A stretch of 25,280 nt of DNA from a virus. The stretch spans positions 1-25,280 of the IMG/VR virus record IMGVR_UViG_3300032304_002060, one strand, 5' to 3'. Every line of letters starts with the position of its first letter. Positions within the stretch are counted from its first letter, which is position 1. The notes beneath the pieces were generated by a model, which was given only the letters and a program-made list of their open reading frames with translations, had not been told where the DNA came from and did no database searches. The position numbers and the translations under genes were made by a program. This document shows positions 1 through 7,315 of this stretch, one piece after another.

Positions 1-53
1 CTTTGATCGCTGGCTAACGGTACTGTTAGTTTTGTTAATGAGGCTGTTGCCAT
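1..53 (-). CDS. Probable tail tube protein (gp19-like), 5' end only
   Basis: Only the first 17 codons are inside the window; the gene continues past position 1. The visible N-terminus is MATASLTKLTVPLASDQ. The ATG (53-51) is preceded by an AGGAG Shine-Dalgarno about 8 nt upstream and a late-promoter-like CATAAATA, so the start is well supported. The assignment rests mainly on position: in T4-like phages the tail tube gene follows the tail sheath gene, and the sheath is immediately upstream here. The tube protein polymerises inside the sheath and forms the DNA channel. Too little sequence is present for independent family recognition; another small virion protein is possible. Confidence 0.55.
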   Translation of the reverse strand, partial: MATASLTKLTVPLASDQ

Positions 54-77
54 TTGTTTATTCTCCTGATATACGTT

Positions 78-85
78 TATTTATG
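78..85 (-). promoter_or_regulatory. Late-promoter-like element of the tail tube gene
   Basis: CATAAATA on the minus strand, one mismatch from the T4 late consensus TATAAATA, 24 nt before the ATG at 53. It lies between the sheath stop codon and the tube gene, so tube mRNA could be made independently of sheath mRNA. Confidence 0.55.
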
Positions 86-93
86 GCGTTTGA

Positions 94-123
94 GCCAGAC
101 AAAAATTTGGGTATTTGTCTGGC
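94..123 (-). other. Perfect 10-bp hairpin between sheath and tube genes
   Basis: GCCAGACAAA (94-103) and TTTGTCTGGC (114-123) are perfect inverted repeats around a 10-nt loop. On the minus-strand transcript the hairpin lies 6 nt after the sheath stop codon. No U-run follows, so it is not a typical intrinsic terminator. It could protect a 3' end, be a processing site, or only attenuate readthrough into the tube gene. Confidence 0.6.
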
Positions 124-129
124 GGTCAA

Positions 130-3100
130 TTACGCTGATGCTTGGGCAGCAATGGTTCCTGTGTTCTGAATACGCATTGGAATATAGATAAACTCCACAG
201 CTTTCACTGGTTCAATGGCAATGTCAACATACAGTTCGTTGGCGTCAATTGTAGCTGGCGTGTTGTTAGTAAGGTCACACACAACCAAGTAATCATACAG
301 ACCACGCTTGTTGACTAGGTCAATCATGAGTGCTGTGATCTGATTGGTAATTGCGCTACGAGTAATTGTATCATTTGGCTCGAACAAATATTGGTTACCA
401 ATAATTTCCAAGCGTCCACGAATAAATGCTACCAAACGTGCCACGTTGATACGATCCAACGCTGTAGCTGTACCTTGTAAGGTGTGGTTACCAAAGTTAG
501 TAATGCCTGTGCCTGGAATGAATGTGATTGGGTTTACATTGTTAGAATATAACACATCACGCAGGCCTTGATTTACACCTAGCGGCTGGAATTCACCAGT
601 CTGAGCTTGTAAATAACCAATTTGTAGTGCATTATCTACTACGCCACGGCGTAAGCCAGCAGGTGCAAACCATGGATAAGCAACACTATCGCTACGGATA
701 ATTGTACGCAACATCATGTGACTCGGTGCTGTAACTACCACATTTCCTGTTAGATCTGTTGTGGTGCAACTTGGATAAAACGCTGCTGCATATGCATCAC
801 CGCCAGCTAAATTACCATCACCTGTGGCAAGGCCTAGACCATTGTTATTAGTAGCCCAGGTTACCACTTCATCTGGTGTCAAACGTAGAGGAGTATCAAC
901 TACACTAAACGAAGTCTCACCACGATCGTTGTTGAGTACCACCATGTTGGGTGCCAACTCTGGGTATTGTGGGCAAGCAATCAAGTTGTATTGTGCTTGG
1001 TTTTCACGCAGTTGTGTACTTGTGTCAATAGCTACCCTCAGTGCCTGTACAATTAATGTACGCTGAGCTTGACGCCCCATGTTAGGGCTGCCATCTGCAC
1101 GATTACCTGATGCTGTTAACCAAGTGTCAGTTTGATTAGGCAACACCGCTGGTGATGGATAGTCAGTTGAATTGAAATAGTTGACCTGGAATGATTTTAC
1201 GTTGAATCCTGATCTACGTGTGTTGAACAACAGGATACCTTCTGGATATAAATCTGGATTTGGTGCATCGAGATCCAAGTAGTCGCTGGTGATCAACGGC
1301 GTTGATCCTGTGGCAATTGGTGGAATAGGATCTGTAATTGGGTTAGTCGTGCCATTAGGTGCCCAGCGTGCATCGGCAAATAATACGCCATTGATTGTGG
1401 TCTGATCAGCGTTGTTGATTGTAACCCACTGATCTTCACCGTTTACTTGTTCCCAACGACTGATTATTGGATAGTTTTCTAAATCTGCTGTGTCAATCCA
1501 TAAATCACCGTAGGCCAATGGGCTTTCTGCGTCATCAGTCTGTGTGGTTGGTGCTGTGGCACTGAATATAGGGCCTGCGGCGTTGGTTAGACTCAAATCA
1601 TATCCACGCACATCATTTGTGACGTTTTGATATCCAACCCAGTCACCGTTGTTCTGAATCATGATATCAGCTGTTGTAGCATCACTGTAATACCAATATG
1701 TGCCATTTGTTGGGTCAATGTTTGGTTGACTTGCAGACGCTGTATAGGTGAATGTTGGAGTGCCAACCCAGTTACTAAGTGTTAATCCACTGCCATTCAC
1801 GTCAGTTTGACGAATACCTGTCACTGATGTTGTGAAGCCGGCATCAGCCAATGGTGTGTTAGCGCCGTCAACTAGATATATGTCTCCACCTGTGGCATGT
1901 GTAAAGAAAATTTGCCCTGCTTCGTTAACATCGGCGCTGACATTTTCAACCCCTGCGGCACTTACAGCGGCCACAAAATCAGCACTAGTAGTACCAAGGA
2001 TTGTAACTGTCACAGCGGCTGCCACTGTGGCTGTTTCTGGCTGAGTAGCGGCCAAGGTAAACGTAGAGTTGTTTACAAACACTGGCGTAGCGTCGCTACC
2101 AGTGATCACTGTGGCTCCAGGAGCCACTCGCTCAAGTATCAACAATCCTGATGTGGTATTGCTGTACGGGTCAATCTGTGCATAAGTAGTGCCGGCTGGA
2201 ATTGTTTGTCCACCTGATGTTGGATCTAGAGCATATAGGGCGGCAGCATCGTCGGCATATACTGGGCAACTTTGCAGCACAAATGTGCCCAAGGTGCTGT
2301 TGTAACGTTTGACCTGGATCAACATTCCTTGGTTAGGAGTGTTGGTTTGTTGGAACACACTGCCTGTTGGTTCTGGCTGTGTGTCTGTGGTGCGCCATCT
2401 TGGGGCGGAATAGTTTGGACCAGCAAAGTAAGCAGGAGCAGCATATTCACCAGTAGGGATACCTAATGTTGTCAAAGGTGTACCAATAGAGTTACTGATA
2501 GCAATAACACCTGTTCCTTCTGTGCTGCCGTCGTTGCTGGCTGTACTGTCTGCATACAAAGCTAATTTTCCACCAATACTAGCGGCATATACGCCATGAG
2601 CATTCATAACAGTATTAATTTGACCAGCTGCAACTGTTACGCTTCCTGATAAAGCAACAATATAATTATTGATATCAACTGATCCAGTAACAGTAGTAGG
2701 TGCTAATGTGCCTTGCACGGTGGGCCACGCTGTTTTCCATTCGTCGCTGCCAATTAAGACCCAGGTGTTGTACAGGTCACCAGCAGTGGCACTGTCTTGT
2801 AACCAGTTTGGTGCTTGAGCTGTAGTGGGTCCACCACGCTTGTAGTAGGTTGGATTGTACACGTTGGTTGCTGTGACCGCGTAGTCGCCGATACTGCCAT
2901 AGCTAGGCAAGGGTACTGTGCTTGCGGTTTCTAAAAATGTTGTGTCTGTAATGACACTAGGTGTTTTCTTAGTGAATGCAGATGTAGTTTGATTCCATTC
3001 CGTAATACCCCAAGTGGTGTTAGTAGTATCTAACCAGTAAGTGCCATTGGCAGGGGCGCCTACAGGACGAGTTAAACTGGCAGTAAGAGCTGCCAAGTCA

Positions 3101-3441
3101 ATGTCTGCCCGCATCACATAGGCAATATTAGTTACACCCAAGGCGGAATATCCAGCCAACAAGCCGTATTCATTGAGTTCGTATCCGTTGATTGGAGTAC
3201 CAGATGTGGTATTGTAAAAGAATGGAACACCAAATGTACTCAGCAGGTCTCGCTGACTGGTCATCAAATACAATTTGTTAGCATTAACTGCCAATGTTCC
3301 TGGAGCAATTCCAGTACCTGCGCCAGAGATTTTGTTCTCAGCAGTTACCAATAAAATAAATGGTACTGAGCTAGCGGCAGCGGGTGTGTAATTACTTTGG
3401 TCAATTACACTGACTTGTACACCTGGGGATAGTAAGGCCAT
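130..3441 (-). CDS. 18: Contractile tail sheath protein (gp18-like), with a large insertion
   Basis: 1103 aa. Sheath subunits form the outer contractile cylinder of the tail. The N-terminus (MALLSPGVQVSVIDQSNYTP) and C-terminus (starting near TALDRINVARLVAFIRGRLE, then FEPND, a KRGLYDYLVVCD stretch and a final YVDIAIEPVKAVEFIYIP strand) are typical of T4-like sheaths. T4 gp18 is 659 aa, so this protein carries some 440 extra residues, mostly between about residues 125 and 700. The extra part holds three Trp/Tyr-rich pieces with an NGTYW or YGDLW start (about residues 133, 580 and 643) and two alanine/glycine-rich beta-like modules. The ATG at 3441 has an AAGGA Shine-Dalgarno and a late-like box upstream. 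The frame is intact throughout. The sheath assignment is firm; the role of the insertion is unknown. Confidence 0.93.
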   Translation of the reverse strand: MALLSPGVQVSVIDQSNYTPAAASSVPFILLVTAENKISGAGTGIAPGTLAVNANKLYLMTSQRDLLSTFGVPFFYNTTSGTPINGYELNEYGLLAGYSALGVTNIAYVMRADIDLAALTASLTRPVGAPANGTYWLDTTNTTWGITEWNQTTSAFTKKTPSVITDTTFLETASTVPLPSYGSIGDYAVTATNVYNPTYYKRGGPTTAQAPNWLQDSATAGDLYNTWVLIGSDEWKTAWPTVQGTLAPTTVTGSVDINNYIVALSGSVTVAAGQINTVMNAHGVYAASIGGKLALYADSTASNDGSTEGTGVIAISNSIGTPLTTLGIPTGEYAAPAYFAGPNYSAPRWRTTDTQPEPTGSVFQQTNTPNQGMLIQVKRYNSTLGTFVLQSCPVYADDAAALYALDPTSGGQTIPAGTTYAQIDPYSNTTSGLLILERVAPGATVITGSDATPVFVNNSTFTLAATQPETATVAAAVTVTILGTTSADFVAAVSAAGVENVSADVNEAGQIFFTHATGGDIYLVDGANTPLADAGFTTSVTGIRQTDVNGSGLTLSNWVGTPTFTYTASASQPNIDPTNGTYWYYSDATTADIMIQNNGDWVGYQNVTNDVRGYDLSLTNAAGPIFSATAPTTQTDDAESPLAYGDLWIDTADLENYPIISRWEQVNGEDQWVTINNADQTTINGVLFADARWAPNGTTNPITDPIPPIATGSTPLITSDYLDLDAPNPDLYPEGILLFNTRRSGFNVKSFQVNYFNSTDYPSPAVLPNQTDTWLTASGNRADGSPNMGRQAQRTLIVQALRVAIDTSTQLRENQAQYNLIACPQYPELAPNMVVLNNDRGETSFSVVDTPLRLTPDEVVTWATNNNGLGLATGDGNLAGGDAYAAAFYPSCTTTDLTGNVVVTAPSHMMLRTIIRSDSVAYPWFAPAGLRRGVVDNALQIGYLQAQTGEFQPLGVNQGLRDVLYSNNVNPITFIPGTGITNFGNHTLQGTATALDRINVARLVAFIRGRLEIIGNQYLFEPNDTITRSAITNQITALMIDLVNKRGLYDYLVVCDLTNNTPATIDANELYVDIAIEPVKAVEFIYIPMRIQNTGTIAAQASA

Positions 3442-3468
3442 AACTAATTCCTTTTTATTAATTAAAGA

Positions 3469-3476
3469 TATTTATC
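3469..3476 (-). promoter_or_regulatory. Late-promoter-like element of the sheath gene
   Basis: GATAAATA on the minus strand, one mismatch from TATAAATA, 27 nt before the sheath ATG. It is followed by an AAGGA Shine-Dalgarno, the standard arrangement for structural genes in this window. Confidence 0.55.
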
Positions 3477-3507
3477 GGTTATCTCAAAAACTATGGCGTA
3501 TCACTGC

Positions 3508-3520
3508 CCTTACGGTAAGG
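3508..3520. other. 13-bp palindrome in the divergent spacer
   Basis: CCTTAC-G-GTAAGG is a perfect inverted repeat in the spacer between the divergent sheath and HNH-like genes. On the plus strand it is followed by TTTTGTT. It could be a protein-binding site or a weak hairpin; the stem is too short to call a terminator. Confidence 0.35.
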
Positions 3521-3537
3521 TTTTGTTCTGAAAATTT

Positions 3538-3545
3538 GGTAAATA
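3538..3545 (+). promoter_or_regulatory. Late-like TAAATA element abutting the HNH-like gene
   Basis: GGTAAATA lies 5 nt before the ATG at 3551. With T4-late geometry (start about 6 nt after the final A), transcription would begin at or beside the A of the ATG. No good -35 box and no Shine-Dalgarno are visible. The core TAAATA matches the other late-like boxes; the first two bases do not. Confidence 0.35.
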
Positions 3546-3550
3546 TCACT

Positions 3551-3895
3551 ATGAGACCCATATGCCCAACCTGTAAACAACGGTCATGTGCGATAAATTG
3601 TTATCGCGATGACCAAGTATATTATCGTAGTCAGTGTGATTATTGCATCAGAAAGGGCCGTAGAATCAGACCGGCAAAACCACAATGGGAGTTGGCTGGA
3701 TATAAGAAAAAACCCACATGTGACCGATGTGGGTTTAGAGCCAAGTTTGCAGCTCAGCTGTTGGTGTATCATGTGGATGGTAATTTACACAACACCGGGC
3801 TTAGAAATTTAAAAACTGTGTGTCAAAATTGTGTGGTAGAAATTGCTAAGACTGATCTGCCTTGGACTGTTGGAGATCTTGAACCAGATGTTTAA
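3551..3895 (+). CDS. Small zinc-finger / HNH-like protein
   Basis: 114 aa, starting MRPICPTCKQ. It has four CxxC pairs (C5/C8, C29/C32, C57/C60, C91/C94) and an HNH-like core with H74, D76, N78, N81 and L87 (YHVDGNLHNT, then NLKTVCQNC). Known families with this layout are small zinc-ribbon HNH proteins, common in marine T4-like phages; some are nucleases, others may only bind DNA. The frame is open upstream to a TTG at 3536, but the N-terminus is natural at the ATG (3551), placing the first CxxC at residues 5-8. It is the only plus-strand gene in this part and its 3' end overlaps the convergent gp1-like gene by 50 bp. Nuclease activity is an inference. Confidence 0.75.
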   Translation: MRPICPTCKQRSCAINCYRDDQVYYRSQCDYCIRKGRRIRPAKPQWELAGYKKKPTCDRCGFRAKFAAQLLVYHVDGNLHNTGLRNLKTVCQNCVVEIAKTDLPWTVGDLEPDV

Positions 3896-4511
3896 TCTGG
3901 GCATAAAGATTATCTAAGCCGTCACTGTTGTTATCAATCACAGCATCAAACTCAGTGCCAATCCATCCTGTTTCACTGGCATGGATTCCGTAGGTTTCCA
4001 GCTGATTTTTGCTCAGGCGCCAGTTAATATTTTTATCCTGACCACGATTTACCGTTTCAGCTAGCTCATACCAAACAGGCTCTGGACCACGGGTAACGCG
4101 AATAACTACGCCGCCAGCATTACGGATTGCTCGAATTTCATTAGGAAAACGACAGTCGCTAATCACTACATCATCTTGTGTTTTACGTAGTTTGTTTTCT
4201 AGGCTGGCAATCCAGATATCGTCGTGAAAGCTTCTGCGGGCAACTTCTGTACCCCATACTTGTAACACATAGCGGGGAGTCAAATGCGGCATGTTCAAAC
4301 GTTCTGACCACCATGGATCCACTTGTTCACGCCACTCACGACTTTCTCTAGTGCGTCCTTCGATTAGCTCACGGTCCCATCCAAACACGCAGGCAACTGC
4401 ATCTTTGAGTGTGTGAGCAAAACTTTCTCTACGGAACTGATGAATATTTTGTAGGTAGTCTGCTATGGTATCTTTACCACTTCCAATCAATCCACAAATA
4501 CCAATAATCAT
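3846..4511 (-). CDS. 1: Deoxynucleoside monophosphate kinase (gp1-like)
   Basis: 221 aa. It is expected to phosphorylate dNMPs to dNDPs for phage DNA synthesis. Residues 4-15 form a P-loop (GICGLIGSGKDT, K13), followed by the ADYLQ helix and an FAHTLKDAVACVFGWDRE segment typical of T4 gp1-type kinases. Further on are a YVLQVWGTEVARRSF segment and a strand ending VVISDCRFPNE, probably the acidic Walker-B-like region. The ATG overlaps the stop of the DexA-like gene (ATGA, 4508-4511), and AAAGGA lies about 8 nt upstream, so the two genes are probably translated from one mRNA. The last codons overlap the convergent HNH-like gene. In T4, gene 1 also lies beside a tail gene (gene 3). Confidence 0.88.
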   Translation of the reverse strand: MIIGICGLIGSGKDTIADYLQNIHQFRRESFAHTLKDAVACVFGWDRELIEGRTRESREWREQVDPWWSERLNMPHLTPRYVLQVWGTEVARRSFHDDIWIASLENKLRKTQDDVVISDCRFPNEIRAIRNAGGVVIRVTRGPEPVWYELAETVNRGQDKNINWRLSKNQLETYGIHASETGWIGTEFDAVIDNNSDGLDNLYAQIKHLVQDLQQSKADQS

Positions 4512-5032
4512 CTCAATTCCTTTACATTCAGGTGCCGTAATGTGGCCTGTAACATGTCAATTTGTCGACGACAATCTTCTAAAGCATGATGGCTGGTGGC
4601 GGGCTTAGGCAATTCGGGCCATAAGCTGTAGATAGTTCTTGCATCACGCACATTGTAAAACTGCCATGGCAATGCTTTGCCATAGCTCTTGTAAGCATGT
4701 TCAAGAATGTTCATATCATAGGTAGGACCGTTGGCCCAGATAAACTTGTGTTGCCAGGCCAGCTTGTACAGGCTATCTAGAGCCTGATTTAAATCTATAC
4801 GACCTTCCTCCATAAATGCTTCGGCTTGTGCTTCAGGTTGAGTGGCCCACCAGTCGATAGTGTCTTGTTGTATAGTTCTGTCTTCTTGACTTTCAAGGGT
4901 GATGCGGGCATAGTATTGTCGGTCGTAATAACCCAACCCAAACGGGTCAAAGCTCTGAGCTGCAATGGTCAAAATAGTGGCATCAGGACCAGTGCCTAGT
5001 CCTTCAATGTCGATCATTAGTGATGTGCTCAT
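4508..5032 (-). CDS. dexA: DEDD-family 3'-5' exonuclease (DexA-like)
   Basis: 174 aa. The DnaQ/RNase T-type exonuclease motifs are visible: Exo I with D8 and E10 (LMIDIEGLGTG), Exo II with D106 (WANGPTYDMNIL) and Exo III with H148/H149 and D153 (SHHALEDC). The WW after DTID near residues 61-62 also fits T4 DexA-like proteins (227 aa in T4). Likely role: degrading single-stranded DNA ends during phage DNA metabolism or host DNA breakdown. No Shine-Dalgarno precedes the ATG at 5032. Instead a sigma70-type -10 box ends 6 nt upstream, so the mRNA may be leaderless. A second Met (residue 6) just before the first Asp is an alternative start, with a 15-nt leader. A strand-specific RNase T-like role cannot be excluded. 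Confidence 0.85.
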   Translation of the reverse strand: MSTSLMIDIEGLGTGPDATILTIAAQSFDPFGLGYYDRQYYARITLESQEDRTIQQDTIDWWATQPEAQAEAFMEEGRIDLNQALDSLYKLAWQHKFIWANGPTYDMNILEHAYKSYGKALPWQFYNVRDARTIYSLWPELPKPATSHHALEDCRRQIDMLQATLRHLNVKELR

Positions 5033-5049
5033 GCTAAGATTATAGCATG
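5030..5049. repeat. Inverted repeat across the DexA-like start codon and -10 box
   Basis: CATGCTA (5030-5036) and TAGCATG (5043-5049) are perfect 7-bp inverted repeats around a 6-nt centre. One arm contains the start codon and the centre contains most of the -10 hexamer. It could be a repressor site or a coincidence of the promoter sequence. Confidence 0.5.
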
Positions 5050-5067
5050 ATTTTTGGACAAAGTCTA
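5039..5067 (-). promoter_or_regulatory. Sigma70-type promoter with extended -10 for the DexA-like gene
   Basis: The -10 is TATAAT (5044-5039), preceded by TGC (extended -10). A 17-bp spacer separates it from TAGACT (5067-5062), which matches TTGACA at 4 of 6 positions. Six bases separate the -10 from the ATG, so the predicted +1 is the A of the start codon. Confidence 0.65.
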
Positions 5068-5074
5068 GAGAGCG

Positions 5075-5845
5075 TTAGCCGATTACCCAGCTGAGTGGCT
5101 GACTACCGTCAACATAGTTCTTGAGTTCTTCAACCAATTTATCCATAGACACTTGTGCTTCAGTTTTCATGGCTGCACCGTTTAAAGTTCCGCCGCCTTG
5201 TGGGCCAGCAATGGTTCCAAACTTTTCACGTGCCTCACCAATGATCAATTTACAATTGGCAGTCATGTAGTCGCGGATCCATTGTACAATTTGGAAATCG
5301 CTTAGGAGATTGAATTCTGGTTTGAGATTGTAACACCAGAGTAGTACTGCTTCGCCTGTGCCTTTTGGGTCGCGGATCAGTTGCAGTTTCTTTGTGACTG
5401 GATTAAATGTGTAGTTCATGTAGGCGCCAAACATGCGTCCAGCCAATTCCACATACTGACTGTAAAAGTCATAGGTAGCAAGACCGCCAGCCACATTGAA
5501 GTTCATGAGATACACGTTCATGCTGGCTTGACTGAATGGATCAAAGTTACTTGCAAATGGTCCAGTTGAGTCGCCAAACGTTCTACGGAAAATCTGGCGC
5601 ACTGTTTGTACTTCTTGTGGCATGTCGTAGATATTGACATTAGTAACCAGCTCCATGAAGATGTAACTTTCTTCATAGGCGTTTTGTGCTCGTTGGCGAT
5701 ATACGCCAATGGTACGTTGATAAGCCGCTTCGTAGTGCTCGGCATCCAGCTCAATATCAACAATTTGATCGCCTAGTTGTAGACGTACATAATCGATAAG
5801 ATTTTGTTTTAATGTATCTAAGCTGGATTGATTTTCTAAGGCCAT
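5075..5845 (-). CDS. Neck / head-completion protein (gp13-like)
   Basis: 256 aa. The N-terminal region (LIDYVRLQLGDQIVDIELDA, then an EAAYQRTIGVYRQRAQNAYEE helix) has the pattern of T4-like neck proteins and other head-to-tail adaptors: a short helix, a conserved 'LG..V..IEL...' strand, then a long helix ending in acidic residues. These proteins sit between portal and tail and close the filled head. T4 gp13 is 309 aa. Context agrees: gp14- and gp15-like genes follow within 2 kb, though on the other strand. The ATG has a GGAG about 10 nt upstream and a late-like ACTAAATA. The number 13 is the likeliest assignment, but another connector protein is possible. Confidence 0.65.
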   Translation of the reverse strand: MALENQSSLDTLKQNLIDYVRLQLGDQIVDIELDAEHYEAAYQRTIGVYRQRAQNAYEESYIFMELVTNVNIYDMPQEVQTVRQIFRRTFGDSTGPFASNFDPFSQASMNVYLMNFNVAGGLATYDFYSQYVELAGRMFGAYMNYTFNPVTKKLQLIRDPKGTGEAVLLWCYNLKPEFNLLSDFQIVQWIRDYMTANCKLIIGEAREKFGTIAGPQGGGTLNGAAMKTEAQVSMDKLVEELKNYVDGSQPLSWVIG

Positions 5846-5868
5846 GTAAGGGAGCTCCGTGTTCCCTG

Positions 5869-5876
5869 TATTTAGT
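5869..5876 (-). promoter_or_regulatory. Late-promoter-like element of the gp13-like gene
   Basis: ACTAAATA on the minus strand, 23 nt before the ATG at 5845 and just after the stop codon of the upstream 381-aa gene. It would give the structural gene its own late transcript, separate from the sigma70-type promoters upstream. Confidence 0.5.
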
Positions 5877-5879
5877 AGT

Positions 5880-7025
5880 TTACCAAGCCCAAAGTATGAT
5901 CAAGTTGTCGTTGCCGCGGCCGTTAAATTTAGTTTCTGTGGCTTTGATTTCTCCAAATGCCTTGCGGGCCGCTGGTTTTCCACCACCTGTGACTGCTTTG
6001 ATTTGCTCAGCTGGTTTGCGGAGTGTTTTTTGTACTGTGGTCAATGCGTCAAACCCTACAATAGCACTGCCTTTTACAGTAAATGTACCAATGTGACTGT
6101 CGGCCATAACATGAATCAATCGGCGTTTAGACGTGTCATACAACCAGGCTTCGCTGGCACCAACCAGTTTAGTAACTGGTTCACTTTTAAGTTTAAGCTC
6201 ATCGAACTCTCGTAGGAATTTAAATTTACGACTTAATTTTTCTGCACTTACCGCTTTCTTGGCACGTGGTTTGCGTTCTACTTTTTTAAGCTGGACATAA
6301 CTGTTGCAGTCGTTGATCACAGTTTCGCAAAATTTTACACAATTACGAAGTTGTATTTTTGTAAGGTGGCTGTAGCCTTCTACTAGGTCAGCGTCGGCAC
6401 CTTCTAACACTTCGTTGAATTCGGCCAGGCGCAATTCCCAAACAGCCGACACAGTCCCAATCATGTTGGGACTGATGTTCATGCCACGCATGAGTTTGAT
6501 TGGACTAAAATCTGCACTCATCTTTGCGCCGGTTACTACAAAATCATCAAACATGCCTTCAAGTTCACCACAGCACTCTGAGACTTTTTCGCGCAGATGA
6601 TCTTGTATTGTGAGCTTTGCCACAGCCGTGTCAGCATCTACTTCACTTTGTGCTCGTTTGACTTCTTGTTTAGATTTGAGCATGGCACGAATTTGTTCGT
6701 CAACAATACTTTGCTCGTGTTCGTTGAGCACAAGACCTAATAATGTCATACGACATACCCATGCTGGTGTAAGACGAATTTGACTGTCTGGAATGCCACG
6801 CATGGTCTTGGCGTCCACTTTGCGACCGTTGTGCTCTAAATAATGGCACAACATTTCCTTAGCATCTTTTTTACCGTAGTGATAGTTGTACCACTGAAAC
6901 GCATTGGCAAGACTGCTGATGCGATTTGTTTCATCGGGTTGGAATTTCCACTCAGGTTCAAAACCCACATATTTGGTTTCAGCACCCTTGGGGTTTAGTC
7001 TTTTGATTTCGTTTGATTTAGCCAT
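5880..7025 (-). CDS. Conserved phage protein of unknown function, 381 aa
   Basis: Function not recognised. The first ATG (7025) gives MAKSNEIKRLNPKG; the frame is open a further 12 codons to a TTG at 7061, but a sigma70-type promoter lies within that stretch and predicts a start at the ATG. The protein is soluble, with no signal peptide or membrane segment. About residues 1-65 contain an FQWYNYHYGKKDAKEML motif. Residues 110-150 are charged and probably helical. A basic linker (VERKPRAKKAVSAEKLSRK) lies near residue 260, and the C-terminal third is beta-rich with basic patches (KTLRKPAEQ, GGGKPAARKAFGE). The basic linker could suit nucleic-acid binding, which is only inference. T4-like phages of aquatic bacteria carry similar proteins, as far as I recall. 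It follows the 83-aa gene closely. Confidence 0.75.
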   Translation of the reverse strand: MAKSNEIKRLNPKGAETKYVGFEPEWKFQPDETNRISSLANAFQWYNYHYGKKDAKEMLCHYLEHNGRKVDAKTMRGIPDSQIRLTPAWVCRMTLLGLVLNEHEQSIVDEQIRAMLKSKQEVKRAQSEVDADTAVAKLTIQDHLREKVSECCGELEGMFDDFVVTGAKMSADFSPIKLMRGMNISPNMIGTVSAVWELRLAEFNEVLEGADADLVEGYSHLTKIQLRNCVKFCETVINDCNSYVQLKKVERKPRAKKAVSAEKLSRKFKFLREFDELKLKSEPVTKLVGASEAWLYDTSKRRLIHVMADSHIGTFTVKGSAIVGFDALTTVQKTLRKPAEQIKAVTGGGKPAARKAFGEIKATETKFNGRGNDNLIILWAW

Positions 7026-7032
7026 AGTCTTT

Positions 7033-7061
7033 ATTGTATAGTAAAGTTTGGGTAAGGTCAA
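7033..7061 (-). promoter_or_regulatory. Sigma70-type promoter of the 381-aa gene
   Basis: TTGACC (7061-7056), a 17-bp spacer, then TACAAT (7038-7033): each hexamer matches consensus at 5 of 6. Only 7 nt separate the -10 from the ATG at 7025, and no Shine-Dalgarno is present, so the transcript should be leaderless or nearly so. The -35 overlaps the stop codon of the upstream 83-aa gene. Confidence 0.7.
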
Positions 7062-7309
7062 CCAAGTAAACTAGCAAAGGTTATATGTTGTTCTAAATTG
7101 GTTAACAGATCGGCTACTTGTTTTACCAACTCACGGTAACGCGGTGTTTCTTTGTGCAATCTACGACATTCTACACTTTCCATATCTGCGGCCACAATAG
7201 CTTGATCCACTGCCCGTGTCATTTTAAGCAGATCGCGGCGAGCTATCTTGTTTTTAACTGTAGCAATCTGCTTTTCAGCCCGATCTAATCTTTGAAATAA
7301 CTCGTCCAT
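7058..7309 (-). CDS. Small helical (coiled-coil-like) protein, 83 aa
   Basis: Unrecognised. It begins MDELFQRLDRAEKQIATVKN and is rich in Glu, Lys, Arg, Leu and Ala with heptad-like spacing, so it is probably a helical hairpin or short coiled coil; there is no membrane segment. The start is supported by a near-perfect sigma70 promoter ending 6 nt before the ATG. No Shine-Dalgarno is visible. It is the first gene of a minus-strand block with the 381-aa gene and may be an early or middle product. A regulatory or host-interaction role would fit its size but cannot be shown. Confidence 0.7.
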   Translation of the reverse strand: MDELFQRLDRAEKQIATVKNKIARRDLLKMTRAVDQAIVAADMESVECRRLHKETPRYRELVKQVADLLTNLEQHITFASLLG

Positions 7310-7315
7310 TTTGTA

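Noticed and set aside
3536-3550. TTG start at 3536 for the HNH-like gene.
   Set aside because: The ATG at 3551 gives the MRPICPTC beginning expected for this protein type.
7026-7061. TTG start at 7061 that would lengthen the 381-aa protein by 12 residues and overlap the upstream gene.
   Set aside because: A sigma70-type promoter occupies this stretch and the first ATG gives a normal N-terminus; no ribosome site precedes the TTG.
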